A stretch of DNA of 64,000 bases from Chondrilla cf. caribensis (taxonomy: Eukaryota > Porifera > Demospongiae > Chondrillida > Chondrillidae), in contig OZ026555.1 of assembly GCA_964020155.1 (NCBI GenBank), positions 4,210,795 through 4,274,794 on the forward strand, written 5' to 3'. Under the pieces are notes generated by a model that was not told where the DNA came from, searched no databases, and was given only the letters and a program-made list of their open reading frames with translations. Of this stretch, positions 1-64,000 are shown piece after piece. How positions within the stretch are numbered: position 1 is the stretch's first letter; every line of letters begins with the position of its first letter. The translations under genes and the position numbers were made by a program.

Positions 1-690
1 ACTGTGACACTGATTAACAAATAAGTATTAAATCTGTGTTACAGTATTTATGACCATGGTTACTAAGTTGAATTCAGTTTTTTCAGGCCTATCTCAATTA
101 CAACCTCACAACTTATGAACCAAATTACCTTTCTCTCTATCTTATTGCTTTACTAATTGTACCATATCTTGTGCATTTTGTTATCATGTCTTTGAATTCA
201 TGTTGATGTGTTGTAGCACCTGCAAATGTGTGCCTGTTTAATAAAATTAATATTAAATTGTACATGTCTACAGTGTACAAGCAAACGTTTGTCTGCTTAT
301 TTGTCTTGAACCTTCATGACACAAACTTTCAATTCCACATTCCCCCAGGATTTGAACATTGATACACCCCAACAATATGCACATTACATAGTACTGTTAC
401 AGTTACTGTAGGAACATTATAATCGCAGAGTATAAGGGTTGTGCATTTAATTCACCTTCAAGTTAGTGAAAATCGCATTATAAATTTTGATCGTGTCAAA
501 CTTTGCTTTCACTTTCATATCTATGTTATCTACAGTTGGGAGTACATTTTAAGGGTTGTGTTTTGTGATTATCTTAGTGAAACTTACATAACTTTACAAA
601 ATTCATGTGATATTGTAACAAAAACAAATAGAAAACAGTTTCAAACATTGCTTTCAATTTTATATCTCTGTTCTCTATATATAGCTTCAG
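1..690. other. AT-rich non-coding stretch, probably intron of C1
   Basis: No coding exon is recognisable here. The stretch ends in a pyrimidine-rich tract and an AG at 689-690 that serves as acceptor for the C1 exon. It is therefore most likely the 3' part of the C1 intron, with exon 1 outside the window. A short open frame at 441-791 shows no family similarity. Confidence 0.5.
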
Positions 691-1884
691 GATTATTCAC
701 TAGGACGTCTAGCACACAAAACTCATCCAGGAAATGTCTTAGTTGGTTGCTTGAGGGACTCTCATACTGGTGCATACCAAATCCCTTGTAAAAGTACAAG
801 TGACAGGAATGATGTTTGCAAGGAGAGGATGTCCAATTTCCTTGTGTTAGGAGTGATGTGTATGGGACTATGCTTCCAGGTGCCAGTTTCATGGTCTGGG
901 TTAGTTTACATACTGAAAGTCACTCTCAAGCAGGTTGCAAACACCAGTCATAGTCGCTCATTTCAGCATTACGGTCTATTGTGGGGCTTCACTGTCAGTA
1001 TAGGATTGTTGGGAGCAATTCTGCTCTTTGTTGACTTACAAATGGGATACAACCTAACATCACAATTACACCAGAATCGTTCTGAATCAGTACAAATATA
1101 TATAATATACATAATTCTAGGAACTGTCATTCTGGTGTTATCAGTGACAATGGGTCTACCAACATCCATTTATTTTGCATACAAGTACAAGGCATTTGCA
1201 ATTCCACTCATTTTCTTGATACCTGCCAAAATCTTGTGCTGCTGTAACAAAAGGAAATCCACAACAATTGCTTTTGGTTTCTTTCTTTGGGTACAGATAG
1301 CCTCCTTGCAGCTCCTACTATCCCATGCTTGTTTTCTGATCATCACTATTTTTGTGAATACATTTGGTGTGATATGGGCACTGTTTACTCTCATTATGAT
1401 ATTCTTGTGTCTGGTCAACATATTTGCCATCCTTTTCACCATCTCTGCTTACCAGTCCACTCCTCGTCAACTTAGACCACAAGGTAGTAGCTACCTCATC
1501 TTACGAGCTGTGATACTGCTTTTGTTACAGATGATGATCAGTTGTACATACTTTCTTTTCTTATCTGGGGGATATGTTGTTAGTACAGGTACAAGCCTGG
1601 ATAGCTTTCAAACCACATTGAAGGCAATAGCATTGCCACTGTTGATTGCAACCATCATATACTGCATAAGAAAGGTCACTTGGATTTGGTTGAAATTGTC
1701 CACTAAGATTAATAGAAATGAACCACGTCTCCATCAAGGGATTGAGGAGGAATTGAACACACCTGGGTTGCACACATTGGCACACAAAGACCTCATTGCC
1801 AGAGGAAATGAATGGGAGTCTGATAATAGGGATGTGCAAGTCTCGGGAGAAGGAATTCAAAGTTATCACTTGTTGGAAGACTGA
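691..1884 (+). CDS. C1: divergent member of the seven-helix family (exon 2; exon 1 outside window)
   Basis: The reading frame opens in phase 0 right after the acceptor AG at 689-690 and runs 397 codons to TGA at 1882-1884. It starts DYSLGRLAHKTHPGNV, aligning with the GNV segment at the start of B exon 2. A first ATG at 751 is internal by this alignment. It carries the family signatures HYGLLWG before helix 2, IPLIFLIPA followed by CCCNK between helices 3 and 4, and ILFTISAY at the end of helix 5. About seven hydrophobic segments are visible. The cytoplasmic tail is about 60 residues longer than in A genes and rich in acidic and polar residues. C1 lies outside the DRP1 gene, converging on its 3' end with about 890 bp between stop codons. 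Membership is clear; function is unknown and the signal/ectodomain exon is not seen. Confidence 0.8.
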   Translation, partial: DYSLGRLAHKTHPGNVLVGCLRDSHTGAYQIPCKSTSDRNDVCKERMSNFLVLGVMCMGLCFQVPVSWSGLVYILKVTLKQVANTSHSRSFQHYGLLWGFTVSIGLLGAILLFVDLQMGYNLTSQLHQNRSESVQIYIIYIILGTVILVLSVTMGLPTSIYFAYKYKAFAIPLIFLIPAKILCCCNKRKSTTIAFGFFLWVQIASLQLLLSHACFLIITIFVNTFGVIWALFTLIMIFLCLVNIFAILFTISAYQSTPRQLRPQGSSYLILRAVILLLLQMMISCTYFLFLSGGYVVSTGTSLDSFQTTLKAIALPLLIATIIYCIRKVTWIWLKLSTKINRNEPRLHQGIEEELNTPGLHTLAHKDLIARGNEWESDNRDVQVSGEGIQSYHLLED

Positions 1885-2773
1885 TGTAGGTCACTGCCTG
1901 TTGATGCTCAACATTCATGCATATAACATTGTACATGTAGAATTACCCTTTGTTAATAGACATAGTTAATAGGTTATTACGTTAGTATTATGATTATAAT
2001 ATTATTATATTGTACGTAACTCTAATTTTGAAACTATTATTATTATAATAAGTGTATAAGCAGGTATGGGCTCAGCTATACCATGCATCATATCATTATT
2101 ATATTATAAATTTATTATAATGATGATGATATATGCATATATTTTGAATATATAATTTATATAATATTATTATAATAATGTTAGAGCAATATTGCATTAT
2201 TTTTCAATTTGAGTACAATGTAATTGTGCATGCAGTAGGCTGGTGATCTAAGTATTATACGCACATTATTATATCTATAATATTATATATTTATCTTATA
2301 TATATATATTTATAATAATATTATATGTACTGGCAAGGCAAATATAATTATCGACAACACAATCACACTCAAGTGTGATTGTGTTGTTAAATTACTAATC
2401 AATTAATTAATCAATTAACAGTGCAGAATCACTGCAGCAGATTATATGTATTCGCATGCACACTTTGAATTGCTCACCCCATGCACATATGTAGAATGAT
2501 TATATCCACACACTAATATTGCATAGCTACATATTATGTAAGTAACTTACATGCAAGAGATATTAAAGTAGTAAATATATGCACTGTACAGCATATCCAG
2601 TGTGAAGGCAATATAAATTATTGATAATATTACTACTACTTAGTGTACAAAATTGTTTAAACCTATACTAAATACAGTACACTGTACATATTAGGTATAA
2701 ATCACTGCAGATTAGTTCTGTACTTCAGTTCGAACAGTTCAGTGATATTAGTAACAATAATTGTTCAAGGGAG
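1885..2773. other. AT-rich intergenic region between convergent C1 and DRP1 3' ends
   Basis: Very AT-rich with many ATTATTATA-type runs and no coding signal. It must hold the 3' UTRs of both convergent genes. A TTTATT at about 2107 could be a minus-strand poly(A) signal, but I cannot decide between several candidates. A perfect inverted repeat lies at 2354-2387. Confidence 0.6.
2354..2387. repeat. perfect 16-bp inverted repeat with 2-bp loop
   Basis: The arms ACAACACAATCACACT and AGTGTGATTGTGTTGT are exact reverse complements separated by CA. It sits between the two convergent 3' ends, so it could form an RNA hairpin in either transcript. Confidence 0.85.

Positions 2774-64000
<61,227 letters not shown>

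Noticed and set aside
1..690. C1 exon 1 within the first 690 bases
   Set aside because: No frame with a signal peptide followed by a phase-0 donor was found.

Overview
This is eukaryotic, almost certainly animal, genomic DNA: split genes with GT/AG introns, AT-rich spacers, TATA boxes and AATAAA signals, many short inverted-repeat transposons, and long CA/TG microsatellites. No species marker is present. A marine invertebrate such as a sponge is my guess only.

The framework gene is on the minus strand. Sixteen exons between 64000 and 2774, with every intron phase matching, encode 500 residues of a dynamin-related GTPase of the DRP1/DNM1L (mitochondrial and peroxisomal fission) type. The reading runs from the G4 motif TKLD to a complete C-terminus. 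Exons 1-9 of the visible set lie at 58750-64000 and exons 10-16 at 2774-6278. Between them is one intron of about 52.5 kb (6279-58749).

That intron carries, on the opposite (+) strand, a tandem array of genes from a family I cannot name. Each gene has two coding exons. Exon 1 holds a signal peptide and a small Cys/Trp ectodomain with a W-x-W motif. Exon 2 holds a short extracellular stretch, seven predicted membrane helices with an extracellular N-terminus, and a short tail. Splicing is phase 0 throughout. The family is receptor-like, but I see none of the classic GPCR motifs.

The left half of the array (about 7.0-34.1 kb) has eight subfamily A loci, A1-A8. They alternate strictly between two types: alpha (A1, A3, A5, A7; tail ending like INAEYIEML) and beta (A2, A4, A6, A8; tail ending NAEDVETPT). 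The array therefore grew as a two-gene unit. A2, A3, A5, A7 and A8 are intact. A1 has an 8-bp deletion, A6 a 28-bp tandem duplication, and A4 is a deletion relic with a transposon in exon 1. The right half (about 34.9-57.2 kb) has five intact subfamily B genes, B1-B5, separated by decayed A fragments, with a recent tandem duplication of about 5.6 kb. A more distant member, C1 (exon 2 at 691-1884), lies just outside the DRP1 gene, tail to tail with it.

A and B genes carry different TATA modules (CTATAAATAG versus ACATATAAAC). Spacers upstream of alpha genes keep decayed B-type promoter sequence. Mobile elements include a family with hairpins at both ends (five copies, one empty site visible), pogo-like, hAT-like and TATAGCGGGAAAT-ended elements, and a foldback element. 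One DRP1 intron begins inside a GT microsatellite, so the repeat itself supplies the 5' splice site.
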